DNA of 64,000 nt from CAWEHU01 sp963808965 (GTDB taxonomy: Bacteria; Pseudomonadota; Alphaproteobacteria; Acetobacterales; Acetobacteraceae). How positions within the stretch are numbered: the first letter of the stretch is position 1; every line of letters starts with the position of its first letter. The stretch is taken from contig CAWEHU010000028.1 of assembly GCA_963808965.1 (NCBI GenBank), forward strand, positions 1-64,000, given 5' to 3'. The position numbers and the translations under genes were made by a program. Shown here one piece after another: positions 45,805 to 54,881 of this stretch. The notes under the pieces were generated by a model, which made no database searches, had not been told where the DNA came from, and worked only from the letters and a program-made list of their open reading frames with translations.

Positions 45805-47352
45805 CTACGGGGATCCCGCTGCGGTGCGCACCGTTTTCCTCCGGCGCACGACACCGCGGGCAACACGCCAGCCTCGCCTTAGCATCTCGAGCAGATCGGT
45901 TTCCGCGCCATGCGGCCGGCCGGCCACCACCCATAAACCGAGCAGGACCACCGTGTAGATGGCTGCGCCGAGCGCGGACGCGCCGAACAACTGGCCAGCG
46001 AGTTCCAAGCGCGTGCCTTCGGTCGGCTCCCAGCCCAGTCCCGCGATGACCAGCGCGAAGGCCATCACGGAAGTGGCCGTGAGGGAGCGCCACGTGTGGC
46101 GCAGCAAGTCTGTCATCCGCAAATGAAAGTTTCTCAGGATCGCGAGGACATAGAGGGTCTGTTCGAAGACGATCGACAGGGCTGCTGCGATCGCACCGCC
46201 GACGAGGCCGAATTGTGATACCAGCACGATCAGCAGTCCGAACCGTAGGATCATCGAGGCGATCGTGATCCGGAGGTTGACCCCGAGAAGAGCCTGCGCG
46301 CTGAAAAGCGTCATGCTGATGTAGCCGAACAGCGTCATGGTCCCGCCGACGGCGAGGATCTGGACCAGAGGAATGGCGCCCAGCCACCGCGCTCCGAATG
46401 CCAGCCGGACGAGCGGATCCGCGACGAGCGAAATCCCAATTCCGGCCGGAAGGGTCAGAATGGCTGTCGTCGAGATCACCCGCAGATAGGTCTCTGAAAC
46501 ACTCGCGCCGGCGTGCCCCGCCGCGGAAAAGCTCGAAAAGCAGGCTCGGCAGAGCGGCTCCACGAGTTCCGTCGTCGGCAGGGCGGCGATCTCCGCGCCC
46601 ACCGAGTAAATCCCTACCTGCACCGTGTTGAGAATACGCCCGATGACCAGACTGTCGCTTCGGTCGCGCAGCAGCTCCCCGAGACTGATGATCCAAGTCC
46701 AGAAGGAAAAGCCGAAAATGTAGCGCCACGCGCGCAGGCCGAAACGCGGGCGGTAGGGATGCATCACGAAGGTGAACACCAGCCGCATGCTGCGGGTGGT
46801 CATAATCCCGACCACTAGCGCCCAGTAATTGACGAATATCAGTGCGAAGGTGATGCCGGCCACAATGCCCAAAATGCGCGGGACGACGAGCAGTTGGAAT
46901 TCGCGGTTGAAGGCGAAATCGCGGCGGAAGTCGAGGACGCCGATATTCTCGAAGCCGCCCATCCCGACACCGATCCCAAGGGCGAACAGAATAGCGGCCA
47001 GACGCGGTTCGTCGAAGAATGCTGCCGCCGGATACGCGGCGGCAGCCAGCAAGACTGCGGTCAGTACTCCTCGCATCGCGTTGAGCGTGAACGCCGTATC
47101 GTACATCTCACGGTCCGGGTTCTTCGCGCGGATGACCGCGTCCTGAACGCCGAGATAGGAGAGTGCGTCCACGGACTGGGCGAGCGATGTCCCGAGGGCG
47201 ACCAACCCGAAATCCGCCGGCAGAAGCAGATGGACCAATGTGAGCGTGCTGATGAGGCCGAGGACACGAGTGGCCATCCGCCAGCAGACCACCCAGCCAG
47301 CGCCCTTGGCGGTCTTGGCGAGCAAGGATTGCGGTTCGAGGTACGCGGACAT
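45805..47352 (-). CDS. polysaccharide flippase (Wzx/MOP superfamily)
   Basis: 515 residues with 12 or more membrane segments. The opening GAGWVVCWRMATRVLGLISTLTLVHLLLPADFGLVALG and the repeated pattern GGTMTLFGYISMTLFSAQALLGVNLRI are typical of lipid-linked oligosaccharide flippases. It would move an undecaprenyl-linked glycan across the inner membrane. It lies 62 bases downstream of the asnB-like gene on the same strand, a usual pairing in exopolysaccharide clusters, though no glycosyltransferase is in the window. Confidence 0.87.
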   Translation of the reverse strand: MSAYLEPQSLLAKTAKGAGWVVCWRMATRVLGLISTLTLVHLLLPADFGLVALGTSLAQSVDALSYLGVQDAVIRAKNPDREMYDTAFTLNAMRGVLTAVLLAAAAYPAAAFFDEPRLAAILFALGIGVGMGGFENIGVLDFRRDFAFNREFQLLVVPRILGIVAGITFALIFVNYWALVVGIMTTRSMRLVFTFVMHPYRPRFGLRAWRYIFGFSFWTWIISLGELLRDRSDSLVIGRILNTVQVGIYSVGAEIAALPTTELVEPLCRACFSSFSAAGHAGASVSETYLRVISTTAILTLPAGIGISLVADPLVRLAFGARWLGAIPLVQILAVGGTMTLFGYISMTLFSAQALLGVNLRITIASMILRFGLLIVLVSQFGLVGGAIAAALSIVFEQTLYVLAILRNFHLRMTDLLRHTWRSLTATSVMAFALVIAGLGWEPTEGTRLELAGQLFGASALGAAIYTVVLLGLWVVAGRPHGAETDLLEMLRRGWRVARGVVRRRKTVRTAAGSP

Positions 47353-47413
47353 TCTTCTTCAAATTCTCGAGGCTCGATGCGCGGCGTGCGGTGGCGGCGT
47401 GAGGGAGAAAGCT

Positions 47414-49357
47414 TCAGGCGCTCATGGCGAAGGCTTCCGGTTCAGTATCCCTCTCCGTCAGAAACCGGTTGCCTGCTTCAATTCTGAGAAAGCCCTCGAA
47501 GACGAGCAGGAGCCATAGAGGCGTACCTGTGGTCGAAGCGGCCCGCGGCATGTTCGTCCACCAAGCGCGCAATCCCCGTAGGCTCGAACAGGCCGAAGTC
47601 CAGCATTTGGTCGGAAAGCAGCCGTTCGCGGATCCGTCCTGAGCCGCGCCGGAATTGCGTCGCGAGCAACTCGGCGAAGCCTTGCTTGCGCCGATAGAGG
47701 ATGTCCGGGGGGAGGTACCGCTCCATCGCCCGCTTGAAGATGTATTTCCCCTCGCGCCCGCGAAGCTTGAGGCTGGCCGGCAGCTGTGCCGCCCATTGAA
47801 CGAACTCGTAATCGAGCAGGGGAGCCCTGACTTCCAGAGAGTTCGCCATGCTTGCCCGGTCGACCTTCACCAGGATGTCGCCGACCAGCCAGGTATGCAG
47901 ATCGACATATTGTGCCTGGAGCAGAGGGTCATCGGTGCCGGCTTCGTCCATCAGCGCGGTGACACGGGCCGCCGGGTCATAGCCCTCCAGGCGAGAGGCC
48001 AGACCGGAGGCGAACAGTGAGCGCCGCTGATCGGCGTGAACCTTGCAGACCATTCGATAGAAGCCGAGGGCGCTATCGAGGCTGATCTCCGTCAAGGTGT
48101 ATTTGGCGCGCAACCAACGGGGTGCCCGGTCCAGCTTGGGGTAGATCGCGGCGAGGCCCCCGATGGCGTGGCGGCGGACCGGGCCAGGCAGGAACGAGCG
48201 AACCGCCTCGGTCAGCTGGTGCCATTGATACCGTCTGTATCCCGCGAAGATCTCGTCGCCGCCGTCCCCGGACACGGCGACCGTCACGTTCCGCCGGGCC
48301 AAAGCGCAGACCCGATGCGTCGGCACGGACGAACTGTCGCCGAATGGCTCGCCGAAAATCGCGGCTTGCTCGCGCGCGGCCTCGATGTAATCGATCTCGG
48401 TTGCGTCCGTGTGATGGGCGGTGCCATAGCGGCGCGCGACGGACTCGGCGAATGGCCGTTCGTCGGCCTCACCCTCGAAACCGATGGTGAAGGTGGACAG
48501 CGGGCCATCATGCAGTCCGGCCGCCAGCGCGACCATCGCGCTCGAAATCGACGCCGCCCGACAGGAAGGCGCCGAGCGGCACGTCGGCGATGAGCCGTTT
48601 GGCCACGCAGCCTGTCAGGCGCGAGATCAACTCCTCCCGCGCCTCCGGTTCGCTTGCCGCTTGCGGCGCGAATTCCACCTGCCAGTAACGTCGCGGAGCG
48701 GGCGGAGACAGTCCGTTGCGGTCCAGAAGCAAATAATGCGCGGCGGGCAGCCGTTGGACGCCCGCGTAGATTGTATCGGGGTCAGGGATATAGCCGTACG
48801 TGAAAAAATCCTCGACCGAGGTAGGGTTTATGCGCCGGGGCAGGTCTGGCAACGTCGCCAATCCCTGCATTTCCGAGGCGAACACGAACCGGCCATCGCT
48901 CAAGGTAGCGTAGTAGATCGGCTTTTTGCCGAGGCGGTCGCGCGCAAGGAAAAGCTGTCCGCGGTTGCGGTCCCACAACGCAAAGGCGAACATACCGGAC
49001 AGATGGTCGAGACACCCAGGACCCCAACTCTCCCAGGCGTGGATGATCGCCTCCGTATCGCACCGGCTGCGGAACAGATGCCCTTCGGCCTCAAGTTTTG
49101 GCCGTAACTCGTTGTGGTTATAGATCTCGCCGTTGAAGACGATGACAACGGACCCGTCTTCGTTGTACATCGGCTGATCGCCGCCGCCGATATCGATGAT
49201 CGCCAGCCGCAGGTGCCCGAGACCGATCCCGCGTTCGATATGAAACCCGTCCCCGTCCGGACCTCGATGACGCATCGCCGCGGTCATCCGGCGCAGCGCG
49301 GCCTCGTCGATCCCTCCGGGGCCAGTCAGGTCGAAAATCCCTGCGAAGTCCGCACAT
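47414..49357 (-). CDS. asnB: glutamine-dependent asparagine synthase-like amidotransferase, frameshifted
   Basis: Starts at ATG 49357, with the N-terminal nucleophile Cys2 (MCG, then AGIFDLTG in the next frame). Glutaminase motifs RHRGPDGDGF, GHLRLAIIDI and VFNGEIYNHNELR and the synthetase P-loop SGGVDSSAMVALA are all present, but in three frames. Extra bases lie at 49345-49350 (GAAGTC on the plus strand), 48544-48549 (GAAATC) and near 47522-47530. Correcting them gives about 646 residues ending EPEAFAMSA. In polysaccharide clusters such proteins amidate sugar or peptide carboxyls; cellular asparagine synthesis is the alternative. Confidence 0.85.
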
Positions 49358-49434
49358 TTCCAGTCTTTCGTCGAGAAAAGCAGGCTGGGCCCAATTTGCC
49401 TGCGACAATTTCGCAGACTTCTCATGAACGTAAC

Positions 49435-50355
49435 ATGAAGCGCGGAGCAGGTCATGTCACGTTAGCCGCCGAGCACTCCGGCGAAACGGAGGATCCGGAG
49501 GCCGAACCCGTGGCCGGACCTCGGTCCGCAACCTCGCCGGCCTCGGTTCGGCAAGATCGGCCGCGAACATTCAGGAGACAAGGGCTCAAAAAATATGCGC
49601 TGCTGGGCCTTGTCCTTTATGTGGCGGCTCTGCATCTCGCCTGCGTTTTTCTCGTGTTCAAGACCAATTTCATCGATCTCTCCCTAAGGACGCTCGGCTG
49701 GAGCCCGCCGCCAAGTGAATCGATTTTCGCGCTTGACGAGTGGATCGTGGATCAGGCCGAGCGCGACCGAGGCGTTCCCGATGGTTCCGTGCTTCTCCTC
49801 GGCGACAGCATCATCGCGCAACTCGATCCTCTTTCGATCGGCCCGCAGATCGTCAATTTCGGCCTGGCCGGCGATACCACCCGCACCATGCTCCGTCGCC
49901 TGCCCACTTTGCGGGCGCTCGACAGAGCGCAGGGGGCGGTGATCGGGGTCGGCATCAATGACCTGAGATATAGGGGTCCGGCGGAAACGGCCGCTCTTTA
50001 CGCGCGCGTCCTGGACCGGTTGCCCGAGGCGCTGGAGGTCCTGATCGTCTCCGTGCTGCCGGTGAATGAAAACGCCCGGGAGGCGCGCCAGCGGCACTAT
50101 CCTGCCAATCCCGACATTCGGTTGTTGAACGACGCGCTCAGACGATTGTGTGCAGCGCGCCCGCGCTGCCGTTATCTCGATGCCTGGCCGGAAATGTTCG
50201 ACGCAACATCCGGCGGGCTGCGACCGGAGATGGACCGCGGCGACGGCCTGCATTTGTCTGCCATGGGCGCGCGCGTTCTTGGCGGCCTGATCGCGGGCGC
50301 TCTGGTCCCTTTCGGAGCTGAAGGACGGGCGGCAGCCCGCCTTGCCACGCCATAG
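49435..50355 (+). CDS. membrane-anchored SGNH/GDSL hydrolase
   Basis: 306 residues from ATG 49435. A 50-residue cytoplasmic part leads to one transmembrane helix (KKYALLGLVLYVAALHLACVFLVF), then a periplasmic SGNH domain: block I LLLGDSI (Ser125), Gly in LAGDTT, block III GIND (173-176), block V DGLHLS (Asp270, His273). Such domains often remove or transfer acetyl groups on glycans. It is divergent from asnB, with start codons 77 bases apart, which fits a shared regulatory region for a surface-glycan locus. Confidence 0.85.
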   Translation: MKRGAGHVTLAAEHSGETEDPEAEPVAGPRSATSPASVRQDRPRTFRRQGLKKYALLGLVLYVAALHLACVFLVFKTNFIDLSLRTLGWSPPPSESIFALDEWIVDQAERDRGVPDGSVLLLGDSIIAQLDPLSIGPQIVNFGLAGDTTRTMLRRLPTLRALDRAQGAVIGVGINDLRYRGPAETAALYARVLDRLPEALEVLIVSVLPVNENAREARQRHYPANPDIRLLNDALRRLCAARPRCRYLDAWPEMFDATSGGLRPEMDRGDGLHLSAMGARVLGGLIAGALVPFGAEGRAAARLATP

Positions 50356-50433
50356 AAGGTGCCCTAGTACCGCGCGAAGGCTAGCAACAAGTTCGGCTGC
50401 TCGCCGATCAATTGGTTAATCGAGAGTGGTGTG

Positions 50434-52065
50434 ATGAAGCGACGCTCCTTGCTCCTTGCTGGACTGGGCGCAGCCGGCGGGCAAGGGTTCCTCAGAGGAC
50501 CATCAAGCGTAGATGCGGCCGAAACCGCGGTTTCGCCGCTATCCGCTGAAATCGAGATAGACGGGCGCACTTTCCGCTACCAGGAAGCGAACGCCCTCGA
50601 TCTTGGCGACTATACCGATCCGCTGGGCCGTTTTGTGCAAACCTGCAAGCGGGCAACCGATCCCGGGTTGCCGATGGGGGTTATGTTCCGCCGCGACCGC
50701 GGATCGGATCGGGCGGAGGTTATCTTTGAGCTGGGCCTCTGCTGGTCGGGGGAGCCCGCGCATCTCGGCCGCTATCGTGCCCGAATTCTTCGTGGATCGA
50801 CGGAGGTCGCGGTCGTCGATGTTCCGAACCACTACTGGTTCTCTCGCTGGCGCTGGCAGTCCGCACTGAGGCCGGTTCGCGTCACGACCGTGAGCCTGAT
50901 GCAGCAAGGCCTGCTACCGTCCTATGACGCCCGGGCCCACACCGCGCGCAGCATTCCGGTCCGGCCTCAAAGCTACGAGCCTATGGGATTGGCGGGCGTC
51001 ACCGCCTACTTCGGCACGACCGGCGACCGGGACGACATCGGCCCAGTCACCGAAGCGCAGGGCGAATATCTCTGCACGGGCAGATCCGCCGCGCTTTCAA
51101 CCCTCATGGCGCAGGGCGAGGCGGCCGGAACCGTTCCCTGGATCATGCGCGACGAAAAGACCGGCGGGCCGGTCGACGTGCTGGCTTATCCCAAGGTCAG
51201 TTCTTACTCTGCGAAGGGCGGTACGCCGTATATCGCCACGGTTGAGGGGCCGGTCTACCCCGATTCGGCGCATCAGCCCGCTTTGGCTTACGTGCCTTTC
51301 CTGCTGACCGGAGACCCTTATCACCTCGAGTCGCTGCAATTCCAGGCGACGTGGAACATCGTGTCGCAGCCCTGGCCGTATCGCTATCGCGTCGGTCAGG
51401 TGCGGGGCCATGCGTGGTCTCTCCGGACGCTCGGGCAAGCCGCCGCGGTGACACCATCCTCCGTTCCGCGATGGCTGCTGCCTCGCGCTCACTGGAAGCA
51501 ATTGCTCGACATGCAGCGGGACTGGCTTACGCACGACCTCATGGAAAGCAAGGAACCGGCTCACGCGATCTTCCGCACGATCAATCAGGAATTGGGCATC
51601 TACCCGCTGGGCGATCTCCCAGCAGCTACGACGATCGCTCCGTGGCAAGATGATTTCGAGGCGTTCTCCGCCGGATGGCTGGTCCGCATGGGTTTCCCCG
51701 AGTGGCTTCCGTATTTCCGCTGGCAGGTGGACTCTCAAATCTCCCGCACGAATGGCCGGAGCGGGTGGGTTCGCGCCCATTGTACCCCTTTCATGATCTG
51801 CATCCGAAAGAGTCCGGACGGGCCGTGGGCTTCGTCCTGGAAAGAGGCATGGGGCATCAATCAAGCCGCCCAGCATTTTCAAGTATCGGATCCTAACCGG
51901 TGGCAGGATGAATTCTTTACGCTGCCGTTTACCCGGGGGGTCCTGGCCTTGGCGCGTCACGCGGATATCCCCGAGGCCGAGGAATGTTTCGCCTGGGCCG
52001 ATTCGGAAACGGCCAGAGCCGCCGCGACGGACCGGCACATGTCATACCGCTGGGCCATCGTGTGA
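50434..52065 (+). CDS. exported protein of unknown family (543 aa)
   Basis: From ATG 50434 (a GTG lies directly before). N-terminal KRRSLLLAGLGAAGGQGF looks like a Tat or Sec signal. The mature part is Trp/Tyr-rich with segments such as VPNHYWFSRWRWQSALRPV, HAWSLRTLGQAAAVTP and GINQAAQHFQVSDPNRW, suggestive of an all-alpha or beta-rich carbohydrate-active or binding protein, but I recognise no family. It follows the SGNH hydrolase by 78 bases on the same strand, so a role in the surface-glycan locus is inferred from position only. Confidence 0.75.
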   Translation: MKRRSLLLAGLGAAGGQGFLRGPSSVDAAETAVSPLSAEIEIDGRTFRYQEANALDLGDYTDPLGRFVQTCKRATDPGLPMGVMFRRDRGSDRAEVIFELGLCWSGEPAHLGRYRARILRGSTEVAVVDVPNHYWFSRWRWQSALRPVRVTTVSLMQQGLLPSYDARAHTARSIPVRPQSYEPMGLAGVTAYFGTTGDRDDIGPVTEAQGEYLCTGRSAALSTLMAQGEAAGTVPWIMRDEKTGGPVDVLAYPKVSSYSAKGGTPYIATVEGPVYPDSAHQPALAYVPFLLTGDPYHLESLQFQATWNIVSQPWPYRYRVGQVRGHAWSLRTLGQAAAVTPSSVPRWLLPRAHWKQLLDMQRDWLTHDLMESKEPAHAIFRTINQELGIYPLGDLPAATTIAPWQDDFEAFSAGWLVRMGFPEWLPYFRWQVDSQISRTNGRSGWVRAHCTPFMICIRKSPDGPWASSWKEAWGINQAAQHFQVSDPNRWQDEFFTLPFTRGVLALARHADIPEAEECFAWADSETARAAATDRHMSYRWAIV

Positions 52066-52086
52066 CCGGCAGCGCTTGAGGCCGCG

Positions 52087-52887
52087 CTACTGGCCTTTCC
52101 AGACCGGCGCGCGCTTGCCGAGAAAAGCCTCCATGCCTTCCCGGAAATCCTGGCTCATGTAGCACATGAGGATCAGGTCCTTGTCGTCGTCGCCCATCGG
52201 CCGCGCGGTGAGCCGGCGCAGCGCCTCCTTTGTCGCCCGCAGCGTCAAAGGGGCATGAGACGCGACAAGCCTGGCCAACTCCCCGGCGCGTGCCTGCAAC
52301 CGGTCGTGGTCCGGCAGCACCTCGCTCAGGAGGCCAAGCGTCTTGGCTTCTTCCGCTTCGACCAGCCGGGCCGTGAAGATGATCTCCTTTACGCGGGCGG
52401 GTCCGATCAGCGCGGACAGTCGGGCGTAATTGGCCATGGAGAGGCAATTCCCGAGCGTGCGGGCGATCGGAAAGCCGAAGCGCGCGTTGGCGGCGCCGAT
52501 ACGGATGTCGCAGCAAGCGGCGATCCCGGCGCCTCCGCCCGTGCAGGCGCCCGCGATCGCGGCGATCGTGGGCACCTTGCAACGCTCCAAGGCGCCCAGC
52601 ACGCGGTCGATCCGCGCTTCATACCCGATCGCATCCTGGGGACTGCCGAAGGAGCGAAACTGCGAAATGTCGGTGCCCGCGGCAAACGCCTTCTCGCCCG
52701 CCCCGGTCAGCACCAGCGCCTTCACGCTCTCCTCGCCGCTCCCGATCCTGCCGCAGATGGCGGCGAGTTGCTCGTACATCGGGAAGGTGAGCGCGTTGCG
52801 GGCCTGGGGCCGATTGAAAACGATCGTCCCAATGCCTTCTTCTACGCCATAGAGGAGATCGCCGCCGGAAGCGTGGGTGTCAGGCAT
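52087..52887 (-). CDS. enoyl-CoA hydratase/isomerase family protein
   Basis: 266 residues from ATG 52887, preceded by AAGGAG. Crotonase-fold landmarks: NRPQARNALTFPMYEQL, AFAAGTDISQFRSF (oxyanion hole), and IAGACTGGGAGIAACCDIRIGAANARFGFP. The usual catalytic Glu after GxxGG is not obvious (NCLSMANYARLSALIG), so a hydratase role is unsure; isomerase, hydrolase or decarboxylase variants are possible. It is divergent from the GltD-like gene. Confidence 0.83.
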   Translation of the reverse strand: MPDTHASGGDLLYGVEEGIGTIVFNRPQARNALTFPMYEQLAAICGRIGSGEESVKALVLTGAGEKAFAAGTDISQFRSFGSPQDAIGYEARIDRVLGALERCKVPTIAAIAGACTGGGAGIAACCDIRIGAANARFGFPIARTLGNCLSMANYARLSALIGPARVKEIIFTARLVEAEEAKTLGLLSEVLPDHDRLQARAGELARLVASHAPLTLRATKEALRRLTARPMGDDDKDLILMCYMSQDFREGMEAFLGKRAPVWKGQ

Positions 52888-52992
52888 CGACCAACTCCTT
52901 CGCAAGTGCGCCGAATTGCAGCGCCAAATCCAATCGTCCACAGCCCCGCGCCGGACGCAAGGCTAACTCGGGCGGAAGCGATTGCCGCGAGG

Positions 52993-53022
52993 TTGAATTC
53001 ATTTTAGCTTTATGTTTATAGG
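52993..53022 (+). promoter_or_regulatory. candidate promoter for the GltD-like/kor operon
   Basis: In an unusually AT-rich stretch, TTGAAT (52993-52998) is followed after 18 bases by TATAGG (53017-53022), about 25 bases before the ATG at 53046. The close spacing to the start implies a short leader. The AT content stands out in this GC-rich sequence. Confidence 0.4.
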
Positions 53023-53045
53023 CCAGGATAACGATAATAAAAAAG

Positions 53046-54881
53046 ATGGGCCAAGGTCCGAGTCGCAAGCGGGCCGCACCGGAGGGAATGTCTTGCTGCC
53101 TACCGATACCGGCGATCCCGAGTACCTTCCACAAAGTCGTCGATTGCCAATGGGCGTGCCCGGCCCATACGCCTGTCCCCGAATACATCCGATTGATCGC
53201 GGCCCGGCGCTATGCTGACGCCTATATGGTCAATTGGAAGTCGAATGTCTTTCCGGGCATCCTGGGCCGTACGTGCGACCGCCCATGCGAGCCTGCCTGT
53301 CGCCGGGGCCGGGTGGAAGAGGAGCCGGTCGCGATTTGCCGGCTCAAGCGCGTCGCCGCCGACTACAAGGGCGACATTCGAGGAATGCTGCCGGCTGTCG
53401 CGGGGCAGCGCAACGGCAAGAGGATCGCACTGGTGGGCGCCGGCCCGGCTTCGCTGACGGTCGCCCGCGATCTCGCCCCGCTCGGCTACGAACTAGTGTT
53501 GTTCGACGCCGAGGCGCGCGGGGGTGGCATGATCCGAAGCCAAATCCCGCGCTTCCGCTTGCCGGAGGAGATCATCGACGAGGAGGTAGGCTACATCCTC
53601 GATCTCGGGATCGAGACCCGGTTCGGCCAACGCATCGAAAGCCTGCAAGCCCTGCTCGGCGAGGGCTTCGACGCGGTGTTCGTCGGCTCTGGCGCGCCGC
53701 GCGGCCGCGACCTGAACCTTCCCGGGCGGCAGGAGGGGGCGGCCAACATCCATATCGGGATCGACTGGCTCTCCTCCGTCTCGTTTGGGCATATCACCAG
53801 CGTCGGCAAGCGGGTGATCGTGCTCGGCGGCGGCAATACCGCGATGGATTGCTGCCGCTCCGCCCGGCGGCTGGGCGGCGAGGACGTGAAGGTGATCGTC
53901 CGCAGCGGGTTCGACGAGATGAAGGCGTCTCCCTGGGAGAAGGAAGACGCCATGCACGAGGACATTCCGATCCTCAACTATCTCGTCCCGAAGGAATTCA
54001 CGCATTCGGACGGGCGCCTGACCGGCGTTCTGTTCCAGAAGGTCCGGCCCGAATATGATGCCGAGGGCCGCCGCGACCTGGTTCCGACCGGCGAGCCCGA
54101 CCTGCATTACGCGTGCGACGACGTGCTGGTCGCGGTGGGGCAGGAGAACGCCTTCCCCTGGATCGAGCGCGACATCGGCGTGTCATTCGATCGGCGCGGT
54201 CTGCCGGTTGTCGATGAAACCACGATGCAGTCGACCAACCCGCGCGTGTTCTTTGGCGGCGATGCGGCGTTCGGGCCGAAGAACATCATCTGGGCGGTGG
54301 CGCACGGACATCAGGCGGCAATCTCCATAGATCTGCTGTGCAGCGGGGCGGACGTGCGCGCCCGCCCACCCCCCGGTGTCACGCTCGTCAGCCAGAAGAT
54401 GGGCATTCACGAGTGGAGCTACGATAACGACATCCGCATCGACCGGCGCTACCGGGTGCCCCTCAAGGACAAGGTCGTGGCGCTGCGCGACATCAAGGCG
54501 GAGGTCGAGCTAGGCTTCGACGAAGAGCTTGCCTACAAAGAGGCGGAGCGGTGCCTCAACTGCGACGTCCAGACCGCGTTCACGGGCTCGCTCTGCATCG
54601 AATGCGACGCGTGCGTGGACATCTGCCCGGTGGACTGCATCACCTTCACCGCGAATGGTGAGGAGGCGGATTTGCGCGAGCGGCTCAACGCGCCGGCTCA
54701 AAATACCGACCAGCCGCTCTATGTCTCCGGCGCACTGAAAACCCGTCGCGTCATGGTGAAGGACGAGGACGTTTGCCTGCATTGCGGCCTGTGCGCCGAA
54801 CGGTGCCCTACCGGCGCCTGGGATATGCAGCGCTTCTTCTATGATATGGCACAAGCAGGACACGCATGTCGCAGCCGCTAG
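53046..54881 (+). CDS. GltD-like NAD(P)H:ferredoxin-type flavoprotein with two 4Fe-4S clusters
   Basis: 611 residues. The N-terminal GltD-type Cys cluster (CQWACPAHTPVPEY; RTCDRPCEPACRRG) is followed by FAD (VGAGPASLTVARDLA) and NAD(P) (VLGGGNTAMDCCRSARR) dinucleotide folds and GGDAAFGPKNIIWAVAHG. Two bacterial ferredoxin motifs close the protein: CIECDACVDICPVDC and CLHCGLCAERCP. It overlaps the kor alpha gene by 16 bases, so it probably shuttles electrons between NAD(P)H and the KorAB ferredoxin-type oxidoreductase. Such a partner replaces or loads free ferredoxin. The direction of flow cannot be told from sequence. Confidence 0.88.
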   Translation: MGQGPSRKRAAPEGMSCCLPIPAIPSTFHKVVDCQWACPAHTPVPEYIRLIAARRYADAYMVNWKSNVFPGILGRTCDRPCEPACRRGRVEEEPVAICRLKRVAADYKGDIRGMLPAVAGQRNGKRIALVGAGPASLTVARDLAPLGYELVLFDAEARGGGMIRSQIPRFRLPEEIIDEEVGYILDLGIETRFGQRIESLQALLGEGFDAVFVGSGAPRGRDLNLPGRQEGAANIHIGIDWLSSVSFGHITSVGKRVIVLGGGNTAMDCCRSARRLGGEDVKVIVRSGFDEMKASPWEKEDAMHEDIPILNYLVPKEFTHSDGRLTGVLFQKVRPEYDAEGRRDLVPTGEPDLHYACDDVLVAVGQENAFPWIERDIGVSFDRRGLPVVDETTMQSTNPRVFFGGDAAFGPKNIIWAVAHGHQAAISIDLLCSGADVRARPPPGVTLVSQKMGIHEWSYDNDIRIDRRYRVPLKDKVVALRDIKAEVELGFDEELAYKEAERCLNCDVQTAFTGSLCIECDACVDICPVDCITFTANGEEADLRERLNAPAQNTDQPLYVSGALKTRRVMVKDEDVCLHCGLCAERCPTGAWDMQRFFYDMAQAGHACRSR

